This document shows, piece by piece, positions 1 to 8,633 of a DNA stretch of 64,000 nt. Origin of the DNA: JBFGFX01 sp965232455 (GTDB lineage Bacteria > Pseudomonadota > Gammaproteobacteria > Steroidobacterales > Woeseiaceae); the NCBI GenBank assembly GCA_965232455.1, contig OZ246981.1, forward strand, positions 372,001 through 436,000, given 5' to 3'. Each line of letters starts with the position of its first letter. The stretch's first letter is position 1. The notes under the pieces are model-generated. The model worked only from the letters and a program-made list of their open reading frames with translations. It did no database searches and had not been told where the DNA came from. A program made the translations under genes and the position numbers.

Positions 1-1
1 T

Positions 2-772
2 GCCCGTCGAATCTGGGCGAGGGCGATGCGGGAGCGCTACGGCGCCAGCGCTCGCAGTCAAATGCTCAAATATCACGTGCAGACATCCGGTCGCAGCCTG
101 CATGCCCAGGAAATCAGTTTCAACGACATCCGCACAACCTTGCAGGCGCTGTACGCGTTGTTCGACAACTGCAACAGCCTGCATACCAACGCGTTCGACG
201 AGGCGATTACGACGCCGACCGAACAGTCGGTTCGCCGCGCCGTTGCGATTCAACTCGTGATCGCGCGAGAGCTGGGGCTGAACTACTGCGAAAATCCGTG
301 GCAGGGCTCCTTTGTCATAGACGAGCTGACCGACCTGGTCGAGGAAGCGGTGTATCAGGAGTTCGAGAGAATTTCCGAACGAGGCGGCGTGCTCGGTGCG
401 ATGGACACAATGTATCAGCGCGGCAAAATTCAGGAGGAGAGTCTCTATTACGAGAGTCGAAAACACGACGGCTCTCTCCCGCTGATCGGCGTGAACACGT
501 TCCTGCCAAAAGAAGGCCAGGAAGAGGAAGTGCACGAGATGGAGCTGATTCGCTCGACCGAAGGTGAAAAACAGGCGCAAATCAACAGCGTTCGGGCCTT
601 CCAGGCGCTGCATGCCGACCAATCGGAACGGGCCGTCCGGGCCCTTCAGACCGTTGCGCGGGCGCGTGGGAACATTTTCGATGAACTAATGGACACAGTG
701 AAGTCGAATTCACTGGGCCAGATATCCGCAGCGCTCTACGCCGTCGGCGGCGAGTATCGCCGCAACATGTGA
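2..772 (+). CDS. icmF: Fused isobutyryl-CoA mutase (IcmF-type), C-terminal part
   Basis: This gene is cut by the left edge: the open frame runs in from base 2 with ARRIWARAMRERYGA, and 256 residues are visible. It is the C-terminal part of the substrate-binding TIM-barrel of a B12-dependent acyl-CoA mutase. The visible motifs are QTSGRSLHAQEI, the NSLHTNAFDEAITTPTE segment and the ending GGEYRRNM, which fit the IcmF branch (isobutyryl-/n-butyryl-CoA interconversion, B12 and GTPase domains upstream) better than plain methylmalonyl-CoA mutase. It heads a run of acyl-CoA genes on the same strand. The B12 and G-protein domains lie outside the window, so the fusion itself is inferred from family resemblance. 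Confidence 0.85.
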   Translation, partial: ARRIWARAMRERYGASARSQMLKYHVQTSGRSLHAQEISFNDIRTTLQALYALFDNCNSLHTNAFDEAITTPTEQSVRRAVAIQLVIARELGLNYCENPWQGSFVIDELTDLVEEAVYQEFERISERGGVLGAMDTMYQRGKIQEESLYYESRKHDGSLPLIGVNTFLPKEGQEEEVHEMELIRSTEGEKQAQINSVRAFQALHADQSERAVRALQTVARARGNIFDELMDTVKSNSLGQISAALYAVGGEYRRNM

Positions 773-868
773 ATCTCGATGTGGAACGGCCCGTCTCGGC
801 GGGCGACGGCTGGCTGAGCCCCGGTTTTCTGCGATAAGCTTAGGGCCTGTTAACATCAGGAACGCACC

Positions 869-1798
869 TTGGCCAAGAACGCCAAACTCAAATCCTTGTT
901 CATTACGCCGGCCATTGCGCTTAGCGGCTTGCTGCTGCTTGGCTCGCTGGTCATGGTGGTGGCCAGCTCGAACGAGCGGCTAGCATGGCTCGGCGCGGCG
1001 ATGGCCTCCGCGCCGTTGCCGCTGCTGATCGCCCAGTTCATGCTGAGACCGGCCGCGCGCACCTCCGAATACCTTCCGCTGCATCTTCTCCTTATGCTGG
1101 TCGGAGTGATCCTCGCGGGACGCACGATGTACGGTGACTTCGTGACCTCCTGGGAGCTCTATCGGGAATTCATCTCCGCGATTGTCGCCGCCTTCCACGT
1201 TTCGCCGGGGTCGGCGCCGGCGCTGGTGGCGATCGCGGCGTCTATAATTTTTTTGTTGTATCTGTTCTGGTATTCCAGTTACGGGCGTTATCCGGACGCT
1301 CGGATCGACGTCGGTGGAAAACTGCCCGAATTCGAGGTCTACGATCTGGACGGGAACTCCGTCCGGTCGAGCGATTTTCTCGGTGCGCCGGCGATATTCC
1401 TTTTTTACCGAGGCAACTGGTGCCCGCTTTGCATGGCGCAGATCGACGAACTGGTGGAACGTTACCAGGACATCGACAAACTCGGCGTCACGGTTTGCCT
1501 GATCAGCCCGCAGAACGAGTCTCAGACAAAGGCGCTGGCCGACCGGAAAGGCGTGCCGTTCAAATACCTGATCGACAAGAACAACGCCGCGGCCGAGGCG
1601 TTGGAGATTGCCGTCAGCGGCGGTGTGCCCCTCGGTATCCCCGGCGAATATCCGTCGGATACGGTCATGCCTACGCTGGTCGTGACGAACGCGAAGGGAA
1701 CGATCGTCTTCTCCGATCAGACCGACAATTACCGGGTCCGTCCCGAGCCGGACATTTTTCTTGCCATCCTGCGGCGTACGGGAGCGGTCAGCGCATGA
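869..1798 (+). CDS. Membrane-anchored peroxiredoxin-like (AhpC/TSA) protein
   Basis: A 309-residue protein with a TTG start behind AGGA. The first ~140 residues are hydrophobic and probably make four membrane segments (about 11-33, 38-60, 68-88 and 115-135). A redoxin domain follows from ~147, with a FYRGNWCPLC motif giving Cys185 and Cys188. This CxxC type is seen in the Prx-like2 group of the AhpC/TSA superfamily. It should reduce peroxides or act as a thiol-disulfide redox protein at the membrane; which side the domain faces is not evident. Its stop overlaps the start of the thioesterase gene (ATGA), so the two are translationally coupled. The four-TM plus redoxin layout is uncommon. Confidence 0.8.
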   Translation: MAKNAKLKSLFITPAIALSGLLLLGSLVMVVASSNERLAWLGAAMASAPLPLLIAQFMLRPAARTSEYLPLHLLLMLVGVILAGRTMYGDFVTSWELYREFISAIVAAFHVSPGSAPALVAIAASIIFLLYLFWYSSYGRYPDARIDVGGKLPEFEVYDLDGNSVRSSDFLGAPAIFLFYRGNWCPLCMAQIDELVERYQDIDKLGVTVCLISPQNESQTKALADRKGVPFKYLIDKNNAAAEALEIAVSGGVPLGIPGEYPSDTVMPTLVVTNAKGTIVFSDQTDNYRVRPEPDIFLAILRRTGAVSA

Positions 1799-2265
1799 GC
1801 GATTCGGAAGTGAATAAACCGGAAACGAACGACAACAGGCCCAAGAGTTTTCTTGACACGCCGAGTCTGTACGCGGGCACCTATCTCGAGTTCCTGGGTT
1901 TCCGGTTGACGGCGTGGAAAGACGGTTTCGCGCGGCTCGAGATGCCGGTCCGCCCGGAGCACCAAAACACGGTTTCGTACCTGCATGGGGGTGTGATTGC
2001 GTCCCTGCTCGATATCGCCGGCGCGTTTTCCGGAAGTTACGGCATCTCGAAGGAATCCGTTTCGGTAACGATCAACCTCAACTGCAATTACATGGCGCCG
2101 CACACAGCGGATACCGTGATTGTCGAAGGGGAGATCATTCGCAGAACGAAGACGCTGTTTTTTGCGCAGTCGAAACTGTTCGATCCCGAGAATAACCGCC
2201 TGTGCGCAACGGCAACGGGCACCTACAAACCCCAGGCACGTCGGTCTCAGGTGCCCGTTGGCTGA
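1795..2265 (+). CDS. PaaI-family hotdog thioesterase
   Basis: A 156-residue single hotdog domain. The family signature is the HGGVIASLLDIAGAFSG stretch (HGG then a Asp/Glu region on the central helix), typical of PaaI/YbgC-like acyl-CoA thioesterases. The ATG sits inside the end of the peroxiredoxin-like gene (4-bp ATGA overlap). Placed among beta-oxidation genes it most likely hydrolyses acyl-CoA intermediates to release CoA in the cytoplasm. The substrate cannot be read from sequence. Confidence 0.85.
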   Translation: MSDSEVNKPETNDNRPKSFLDTPSLYAGTYLEFLGFRLTAWKDGFARLEMPVRPEHQNTVSYLHGGVIASLLDIAGAFSGSYGISKESVSVTINLNCNYMAPHTADTVIVEGEIIRRTKTLFFAQSKLFDPENNRLCATATGTYKPQARRSQVPVG

Positions 2266-2358
2266 AGCTCGTTGCGCGTCGTTGGGTCCGTTTTTCGAGA
2301 GCCTGATTTTGTCCGGGTTGGCGCGGGTCACGGCGAAACGCGACGGAGGTAAGTCGAC

Positions 2359-3129
2359 ATGGTGATGGAAAGATTTGATCTGAACGGCAAGCTGGCGCTG
2401 GTAACCGGCGCGGGATCGGGGCTTGGTCGGCAGTTTGCGCAAACCCTCGCGGAGGCGGGAGCCTCGGTGGCGTTGGCGGCGCGTCGTCGGGAGAAACTCG
2501 AAGAGACCGCGCAATCCGTCCGTGATGCGGGAGGGTCCGCGATCTGCCTCGACCTCGACGTAACCGATGCGACGTCGATCAAGCGCTGCTTCGCCGAGCT
2601 AAACGAGGTCGCGGGAGCCCCCGATATCCTCGTCAACAATGCCGGCATTGCGCGCCAGGCGTTCATGACGGAGGTCACCGAAGAAGATTGGGACGCGGTC
2701 CTGGACACCAACCTCAAGGGCGTTTTTCTCGTCGCACAGGCCGCGGCGCGGGCGATGATCGCGGGTGAGAAGAAGGGCAGTATCGTCAATATCGCATCGG
2801 TTCTCGGGCTGAGAGTCAGCAAGGCGCTGGCGTCCTATATCGCCGCCAAGGCCGGCGTCGTCCATCTCACCCGGGCGATGGCGCTCGAGCTGTCGAGGTA
2901 CGGCATCCGCGTCAACGCGCTCGCACCCGGTTATTTCATTACGGAGATCAATGAGCACCAGTTCGACGAAAGCGCCAGCGAAATGCTCAAACAGCGAGTG
3001 CCGTTCGGTCGAGTCGGCGATCTCCCCGAGATCGGCGGGCCGTTGTTGCTGCTCGCGTCCGAGGCCGGCAGTTACATGACCGGCAGCGTGGTGGCGGTTG
3101 ACGGCGGTCACGTTTGTAGCTCCCTTTGA
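2359..3129 (+). CDS. SDR family NAD(P)-dependent oxidoreductase
   Basis: A 256-residue classical short-chain dehydrogenase. The Rossmann motif TGAGSGLG is at 16-23, the NNAG motif at 93-96, and the catalytic set is Ser147, Tyr160 and Lys164 (YIAAK). Start ATG 2359 is chosen because GGAGGT lies 8 bases upstream; an ATG two codons later is too far from it. Context suggests a 3-hydroxyacyl-CoA or related alcohol dehydrogenase in lipid or branched-acid breakdown. The exact substrate is unknown. Confidence 0.88.
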   Translation: MVMERFDLNGKLALVTGAGSGLGRQFAQTLAEAGASVALAARRREKLEETAQSVRDAGGSAICLDLDVTDATSIKRCFAELNEVAGAPDILVNNAGIARQAFMTEVTEEDWDAVLDTNLKGVFLVAQAAARAMIAGEKKGSIVNIASVLGLRVSKALASYIAAKAGVVHLTRAMALELSRYGIRVNALAPGYFITEINEHQFDESASEMLKQRVPFGRVGDLPEIGGPLLLLASEAGSYMTGSVVAVDGGHVCSSL

Positions 3130-3134
3130 CGTCG

Positions 3135-4268
3135 ATGGGTCCGCTCGCGGACTTCAAAATCGTCGAGATCGCCGGTATCGGCCCGTCGCAGTTCTGCGGC
3201 ATGCTGCTGGCGGACATGGGCGCGGACGTCATTCGGATCACACGGGAGAATGACGGCGCCGATCTCGGCATACCGCCGGAATTCAACCTGATGAATCGCG
3301 GCCGAAGGACGGTTACGGCAAATCTGAAAGACAGTGCCGGTGTCGAACTGATCCTGGCGCTGTGCGGCAAGGCGGATGCCTTGTTCGAGGGTTTCAGACC
3401 GGGCGTCATGGAACGATTGGGCCTGTCTCCGGCCGACTGCCAAGCGCGCAACGAACGCCTGGTTTACGGACGCGTCACGGGTTGGGGGCAGGAAGGCCCG
3501 CTCGCCGACCGGGCCGGGCACGACGGTAACTACAGCGCGCTGGCCGGCGCGATCTCGGCGATCGGCGAGCGGGGCGGTCCGCCATCGATCCCGTTGAATC
3601 TGGTCGCCGATTTTGGCGGCGGCGGCACCTATCTCGCGATCGGAATTCTCGCGGCGTTGCTGGAAGCCGGCAGGTCCGGCAAGGGCCAGATCGTCGACGC
3701 GGCCATGGTCGACGGGGCCGCATCGCTGATGACGGCGTTCTACGGCCTGCGCGCCGCCGGCCTTTGGACGGACACGCGCGGTAGCAACCTGCTGGACGGC
3801 GGCGCGCCGTTCTACCGCGTCTACCGGACCCGCGACGACCTGTACGTCATCGTCTGCGCGCTGGAGCGGCGGTTCTTTTCGGAACTCCTCGACAAACTGG
3901 AGATCGACGATATCGATCCCGACGCGCAATTCGACCGGGCCCAGTGGCCGCGGTACAGAAAACGCTTCGAGGCCGTGTTCGCGGGCGAAACCCAGGCGCA
4001 TTGGTGCGGCCTGCTCGAAAGCTCGGACGCCTGTTTCGCTCCCGTATTGTCGCTCGCCGAGGCGCCGCGCCATCCGCACAACAAGGCCCGCGGCACGTTT
4101 GTCGACGTGGACGGCGTCATACAGCCGGCGCCCGCGCCGCGATTTTCCCGGACGACGTCGGCGCTCCGCCGTCCGCCGCCCGCCGGGGAAAGCGGGCTGC
4201 GCGGCTCCCTGGCCGCGTGGGGTTTCGACGCGGCGGAAATCGAGGCGCTTGCCGGCTCCCGCGGGTAG
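3135..4268 (+). CDS. Alpha-methylacyl-CoA racemase (CaiB/BaiF family)
   Basis: A 377-residue family III CoA-transferase fold. Two racemase hallmarks are in register with the Mycobacterium MCR enzyme: His129 in RAGHDGNY (MCR His126) and Asp159 in VADFGGGG (MCR Asp156). That makes racemase a better call than CoA transferase. It converts (R)- to (S)-2-methylacyl-CoA so that branched chains can enter beta-oxidation. A TTG at 3126 could extend the protein by three residues and overlap the SDR stop; ATG 3135 is preferred. It is the last gene before the TetR regulator. Confidence 0.88.
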   Translation: MGPLADFKIVEIAGIGPSQFCGMLLADMGADVIRITRENDGADLGIPPEFNLMNRGRRTVTANLKDSAGVELILALCGKADALFEGFRPGVMERLGLSPADCQARNERLVYGRVTGWGQEGPLADRAGHDGNYSALAGAISAIGERGGPPSIPLNLVADFGGGGTYLAIGILAALLEAGRSGKGQIVDAAMVDGAASLMTAFYGLRAAGLWTDTRGSNLLDGGAPFYRVYRTRDDLYVIVCALERRFFSELLDKLEIDDIDPDAQFDRAQWPRYRKRFEAVFAGETQAHWCGLLESSDACFAPVLSLAEAPRHPHNKARGTFVDVDGVIQPAPAPRFSRTTSALRRPPPAGESGLRGSLAAWGFDAAEIEALAGSRG

Positions 4269-4397
4269 GGACAGGCTGCGCGTTCCGGGTCAGGACGCGC
4301 CCTCCGTAAGGCTTCGGAATCGCAGGCTTCGCGTTCGCACGCCCTCCGAACGGCCCGGGTCAGCCCGTTCGAGGGTCCCGCGGCCGCGTCGAACCGC

Positions 4398-4426
4398 TTG
4401 TAGGTCGGCGCCGGTCCACGTATACT
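4398..4426 (+). promoter_or_regulatory. Likely sigma-70 promoter of the tetR gene
   Basis: TTGTAG at 4398-4403, a 17-base spacer, then TATACT at 4421-4426 (5 of 6 to consensus). Transcription would start near 4433, inside the palindrome described next. The -35 match is only partial. Seen by eye; no start site data. Confidence 0.45.
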
Positions 4427-4427
4427 G

Positions 4428-4448
4428 ACTTGCTTGTTGACAGCAAGT
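4428..4448. promoter_or_regulatory. Inverted repeat, probable TetR operator
   Basis: ACTTGCT, seven spacer bases and AGCAAGT form a perfect 7-7-7 inverted repeat. It begins 1 base after the -10 hexamer and covers the expected start site, the usual place for an autorepressing TetR operator. The binding protein is inferred to be the product of the gene at 4506. Confidence 0.5.
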
Positions 4449-4505
4449 ATGTAGATCACCGGTGCTGGCTGTCCGTCCTTTTACATAAAACACCTCACCT
4501 GCCTT

Positions 4506-5144
4506 ATGCCGCAAGACGCCGAGCGCCTGTCGTCCCCATCGTCGCTGACCCAATCGGAGCGCACCGCGATTTCCGACCGGGCCATGATCGACGCTGCCAA
4601 GGAGCTATTGCTGGAGCACGGGCTCGAAAAGACGACGCTCGCCGCGATCGGCGAACGGGCGGGTTACAGCCGCGGGCTTGCTAGCTACCGGTTCGGCTCG
4701 AAAGCGGGCCTGTTCGACGAAGTCTGCAAGTCGATTTCGCGCCGCTGGCTCGACTACCTGACCGAACACGTCGGCGATCAGGTCGGTACGGAGGCGATGT
4801 GCACGGCGCTCGACACGTTTTTCGCGTTCATCACCGAGTTTCCGCGAGATACGCAGGTACTACAGATTCTGTATGGCGGGGCGGCCAGTCCGATGGCTGA
4901 ATACCGCCAGACGTCCATCAACATCCATCAACGCCAGCTCGACGACGTCGCGGCTTGGGTGCGCGCGGGCATTCGTGACGGGACGATCCGTGAGGACATC
5001 GATCCCGGCAGCGTCGCCGCGCAATACATCGCTTACATCTCGGGCATGACGTATCTGTGGTTGATCAGCCCGAAGTCGGTGGATTTCCGCAAAGCCAACG
5101 ACGATATGAAAACGCATCTACGACGCTCGCTCGAGAGCGACTGA
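4506..5144 (+). CDS. TetR/AcrR family transcriptional regulator
   Basis: A 212-residue repressor. The N-terminal helix-turn-helix spans about residues 25-72, with the AAIGERAGYSRG turn and the YRFGSKAGLFDEV recognition-helix region typical of TetR. The C-terminal half is the ligand-binding helical domain. ATG 4506 has no clear Shine-Dalgarno. It lies between the racemase and the thiolase of an acyl-CoA catabolic run, so an acyl-CoA ligand and control of the flanking genes are likely but inferred. A palindrome over its own promoter suggests autoregulation. Confidence 0.9.
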   Translation: MPQDAERLSSPSSLTQSERTAISDRAMIDAAKELLLEHGLEKTTLAAIGERAGYSRGLASYRFGSKAGLFDEVCKSISRRWLDYLTEHVGDQVGTEAMCTALDTFFAFITEFPRDTQVLQILYGGAASPMAEYRQTSINIHQRQLDDVAAWVRAGIRDGTIREDIDPGSVAAQYIAYISGMTYLWLISPKSVDFRKANDDMKTHLRRSLESD

Positions 5145-5163
5145 ATCGAAACGAGGACCCAGC

Positions 5164-6372
5164 ATGACAGACGCATACATATTCGACCACGTTCGCAGCC
5201 CACGCGGCAGGGGGCGGCCGAACGGCTCGTTACACGAGGTGACCCCCGTCGATCTGCTCTCGCAGGTTCTGTCATCGTTGCGCGACCGCAATGAACTCGA
5301 TACGGAAAGGCTGGACGACGTGGTCATGGGCTGCGTGTCGCCGGTGGGCGAACAGGGGTCGTGTATCGCGAGGACCGCCGTGCTCAATGCGGACTATGCG
5401 GAGAACGTGCCGGGCAAGCAGCTCAATCGTTTCTGCGCGTCCGGTCTGGAGGCCGTCAACACGGCCGCCGCGCAGATTATGGCCGGGCAGGCCGATCTGA
5501 CGATCGGTGGTGGTGTCGAGTGCATGTCACGCGTGCCGATGGGCTCGGATTCCGGCGCCATGCATGCCGACCCTTCGATTGCCTACAAGACGTATTTTGT
5601 CCCGCAGGGTATCGGCGCCGACCTCATTGCGACCAAGTGGGGTTTCAAGCGCGAAGACGTCGACGCCTACGCGCTCGAGAGCCAGGCGCGTGCCGCACAT
5701 GCCTGGAGTGAAGGCTATTTCGATGCATCGGTGGTCCCCATCAAGGATCATATCGGCCTGACGCTGCTCGAGAAGGACGAGCATCCGCGTCCCGACACGA
5801 GCATGGCGGATCTGCGCGGCCTCAAGGCGGCGTTCGAGGTGCCTGGGACACAGGCCGGCTTCGATGCGGTTGCGTTGCAGAAGTATCCCGAAGTCGAGGC
5901 GATCGATCACGTGCATACCGCGGGGAACTCCAGCGGCATCGTGGACGGCGCGGCGGCGGTGCTGCTGGGCAGCAAGGAAATCGGCGACGGCCTGGGCCTC
6001 AAACCGCGTGCCCGCATTCGAGGGTTTTCGTCCATCGGCACGGACCCCACGATCATGCTGACCGGACCGGCGCCCTCGGCCGAAAAGGTCTTGAAACGCT
6101 GCGGCATGACGGTTGACGACATCGACCTGTTCGAGCTCAATGAGGCGTTTGCCTCGGTGGTTCTGCTGTTCATGCAGCGCCTGGACATTCCCCACGACAA
6201 GATAAACGTCAACGGCGGCGCGATTGCGATGGGACACCCGCTCGGCGCGACCGGAACCATGATTCTCGGCACCGTACTCGATGAACTCGAACGTCGCGAT
6301 CTCAATACGGCGCTGATCAATCTGTGTGTCGGCGGCGGCATGGGCACCGCAACGATCATCGAGAGAGTCTGA
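5164..6372 (+). CDS. Acetyl-CoA acyltransferase (thiolase)
   Basis: A 402-residue full-length thiolase. The nucleophile is Cys91 in NRFCASGLEAVN, the His is in AMGHPLGATG (His358), and the second catalytic Cys is Cys388 in CVGGGMG. It carries out the thiolytic step of beta-oxidation with the FadJ-like protein downstream. Start ATG 5164 has GAGGA in front. The length and motifs fit FadA/FadI or AtoB; specificity for chain length is not visible. Confidence 0.92.
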   Translation: MTDAYIFDHVRSPRGRGRPNGSLHEVTPVDLLSQVLSSLRDRNELDTERLDDVVMGCVSPVGEQGSCIARTAVLNADYAENVPGKQLNRFCASGLEAVNTAAAQIMAGQADLTIGGGVECMSRVPMGSDSGAMHADPSIAYKTYFVPQGIGADLIATKWGFKREDVDAYALESQARAAHAWSEGYFDASVVPIKDHIGLTLLEKDEHPRPDTSMADLRGLKAAFEVPGTQAGFDAVALQKYPEVEAIDHVHTAGNSSGIVDGAAAVLLGSKEIGDGLGLKPRARIRGFSSIGTDPTIMLTGPAPSAEKVLKRCGMTVDDIDLFELNEAFASVVLLFMQRLDIPHDKINVNGGAIAMGHPLGATGTMILGTVLDELERRDLNTALINLCVGGGMGTATIIERV

Positions 6373-6392
6373 CCCGAAGAATTGAGGACACG

Positions 6393-6420
6393 TTGTAGGA
6401 GCTCGTCCTGACGAGCGACC
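6393..6420 (+). repeat. REP-like short hairpin repeat
   Basis: TTGTAGGAGCTCGTCCTGAC and the following ACGAGCGACC-type end form a small hairpin (GCTCGT, loop CCTG, ACGAGC). The core is shared with elements at 15973-16002 (opposite strand) and 45171-45198. It sits between the thiolase and FadJ-like genes, a normal place for REP elements. Confidence 0.5.
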
Positions 6421-6449
6421 AAAACGCTAAACGACTATAGAGATGCGCA

Positions 6450-8624
6450 ATGAAAACCATTGATTTCAAACTCGACGCGGACGGCGTCGCCATCCTGACG
6501 ATCGACGTCAAAGACAAACCGATGAACGTCATCACAGCGGAATTCCTGGGCGATCTGACGGCGTCCATAGAGAGAATCCGTGACGACGGGCAGGTGAAAG
6601 GCGCGGTCATTACCTCGGGAAAAGACACGTTCATGGCCGGGGCCGATCTGAAGGAGCTCGTCGATACCTTCGACCAGCGGACGGATGCGGCTCTGGTTTA
6701 CGAATTCTGCAGCGGCTATCAGCGGAGCCTGCGGGCGCTCGAGACCTGCGGCAAACCGGTGGCGGCGGCGATCAACGGCACCGCCCTCGGCGGTGGTCTC
6801 GAACTGAGCCTCGCCTGCCACCATCGCGTTGCCGCAATCAATCCGAAGTCCGTCCTGGGTCTGCCGGAGGTGCAGGTGGGACTTCTACCCGGCGCGGGCG
6901 GCACGCAACGCCTGCCGCGCCTGATTGGCATCGAGCCGGCGCTCAAACTGATCACCGAGGGCAGGCACGTGCGGCATTCGGAGGCCGTCGAGCTGGGATT
7001 TGTCGACAAGCTGGTTGCGGCCGGAACCGAAATCGACGAGGCGCGTGCCTGGGTATTGAGCGGGCCCGAGGCGACTCAGCCCTGGGACAGGAAAGGTTTC
7101 AAGGTTCCGGGTGGAACCGGACTGATGCATCCCTCGTCGGTCCAGACGTTTATGTTCGGCACATCGCTGCTGCAGAAGATGACGAATCATAATTACCCGG
7201 CGCCGATCGCCATCCTGTCCTCGGTTTACGAAGGCACCGTGTTGCCCATCGACAAAGCGTTGGAGGTCGAAACCAAATACTTCGTATCGTTGTTGATGGA
7301 TCCCGTCTCCCGAAACATGTCGCGTACGCTGTTTGTGAGCAAGGGCGCCGCGGACAAGCTGGTGCGCCGGCCGAAAGGCCCGAAGAAACGGCCCGTGACC
7401 AAACTCGGTGTCCTGGGCGCGGGCATGATGGGCGCGGGAGTCGCGTTCGTATCGGCGCGCGCCGGCATGCAGGTGGTTCTGCTGGATACCAGCGAAGAGA
7501 AAGCCGAACACGGCAAGGACTATTCGCGAGACCTGTTGCAGAAACGCGTGGACAAGGGCCGAATGAACGCCGATGCCGCTCGCGACGTTCTCGAACGGAT
7601 TCATACGACCACCGATTTTGCCGACCTGGCGGGCTGCGAACTGATCATCGAGGCGGTGTTCGAGGACCGGTCGATAAAAGCGGACGTTACCGGAAAGGCC
7701 GAGGCGGTGCTGGCGGACAACGCGATATATGCGTCCAATACCTCGACGTTGCCCATTACCGGTCTCGCCGAGGCGTCGAAACGGCCTGAGCAGTTCGTCG
7801 GCATTCACTTCTTTTCTCCCGTCGACAAAATGCCGCTGGTCGAGGTCATCGTGGGTGAAAAGACCGACGATACGGCGGTGGCGCAGGCGTTGGACTACAT
7901 TCAGCAGATCAGGAAGACGCCTATCGTCGTCAACGACAGCCGCGGTTTTTATACCAGTCGCGTATTCAGCACGTTCAGTCGCGAAGGCATCGCGCTGCTC
8001 GCCGAAGGCGTCAATCCGGCGCTGATCGAGAATGTGGCCAAGCAGGCCGGCATGCCGGTCGGACCGCTTGCGGTCACCGACGAGGTGTCGCTCGAGCTGA
8101 GCTACCACGTCATGCGGCAGACCAGGGCCGACCTGGGAGAAGCCTACGTGCCGACCTCGACCGACGACGTCATCGAGACGTTCGTCGAAACCCTGGACCG
8201 GAAAGGCAAACGCTTCGGCAAGGGCTTCTACGATTATCCCGAGGGCGCAAAGAAACGCCTGTGGCCCGGTCTTCAGGAGCATTACCCGCAGGCCGAGCAG
8301 CAGCCGGACGCGGAGGAGGTCAGGCTTCGCTTGCTGTACGTACAGGCGATCGAAACGGTGCGTTGCATGGACGAGGGCGTTGTGACGCATCCCGCGGATG
8401 CCGATATCGGGTCCGTATTCGGCTGGGGTTTTCCCCCATACACCGGAGGCACGATCTCTTTTATAGAAACGATCGGTCTCGAGGATTTTGTCCGCGAGGC
8501 GGATCGCCTGACCGAGGCGTATGGACCACGTTTTTCCGTGCCCGCCAGCCTACGCGCGATGGCGGAAAGCGATGAAACGTTCTACGGACGAGCTGATGCA
8601 ACGGCGCATCGGCCCGCTGCCTGA
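6450..8624 (+). CDS. Bifunctional enoyl-CoA hydratase / 3-hydroxyacyl-CoA dehydrogenase (FadJ/FadB-like)
   Basis: A 724-residue fused beta-oxidation enzyme. The N-terminal ~190 residues are a crotonase domain (AGADLKEL oxyanion region, GLPEVQVGLLPGAGGT). The NAD-binding domain starts at the GAGMMGAGVA motif (~324), with the catalytic His453 in GIHFFSP, followed by the C-terminal 3HCDH domain. It hydrates enoyl-CoA and oxidises the 3-hydroxyacyl-CoA, feeding the thiolase encoded just upstream. The gap to the thiolase is 77 bases and contains a REP-like hairpin, so the two may be transcribed together but differently stabilised. Confidence 0.93.
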   Translation: MKTIDFKLDADGVAILTIDVKDKPMNVITAEFLGDLTASIERIRDDGQVKGAVITSGKDTFMAGADLKELVDTFDQRTDAALVYEFCSGYQRSLRALETCGKPVAAAINGTALGGGLELSLACHHRVAAINPKSVLGLPEVQVGLLPGAGGTQRLPRLIGIEPALKLITEGRHVRHSEAVELGFVDKLVAAGTEIDEARAWVLSGPEATQPWDRKGFKVPGGTGLMHPSSVQTFMFGTSLLQKMTNHNYPAPIAILSSVYEGTVLPIDKALEVETKYFVSLLMDPVSRNMSRTLFVSKGAADKLVRRPKGPKKRPVTKLGVLGAGMMGAGVAFVSARAGMQVVLLDTSEEKAEHGKDYSRDLLQKRVDKGRMNADAARDVLERIHTTTDFADLAGCELIIEAVFEDRSIKADVTGKAEAVLADNAIYASNTSTLPITGLAEASKRPEQFVGIHFFSPVDKMPLVEVIVGEKTDDTAVAQALDYIQQIRKTPIVVNDSRGFYTSRVFSTFSREGIALLAEGVNPALIENVAKQAGMPVGPLAVTDEVSLELSYHVMRQTRADLGEAYVPTSTDDVIETFVETLDRKGKRFGKGFYDYPEGAKKRLWPGLQEHYPQAEQQPDAEEVRLRLLYVQAIETVRCMDEGVVTHPADADIGSVFGWGFPPYTGGTISFIETIGLEDFVREADRLTEAYGPRFSVPASLRAMAESDETFYGRADATAHRPAA

Positions 8625-8633
8625 GGAGCTGCC

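Noticed and set aside
6885..8390. 501-codon open frame on the minus strand opposite the FadJ-like gene
   Set aside because: It mirrors a well-supported beta-oxidation gene; the translation is rich in Arg/His/Gln with no domain. High GC produces such antisense frames.
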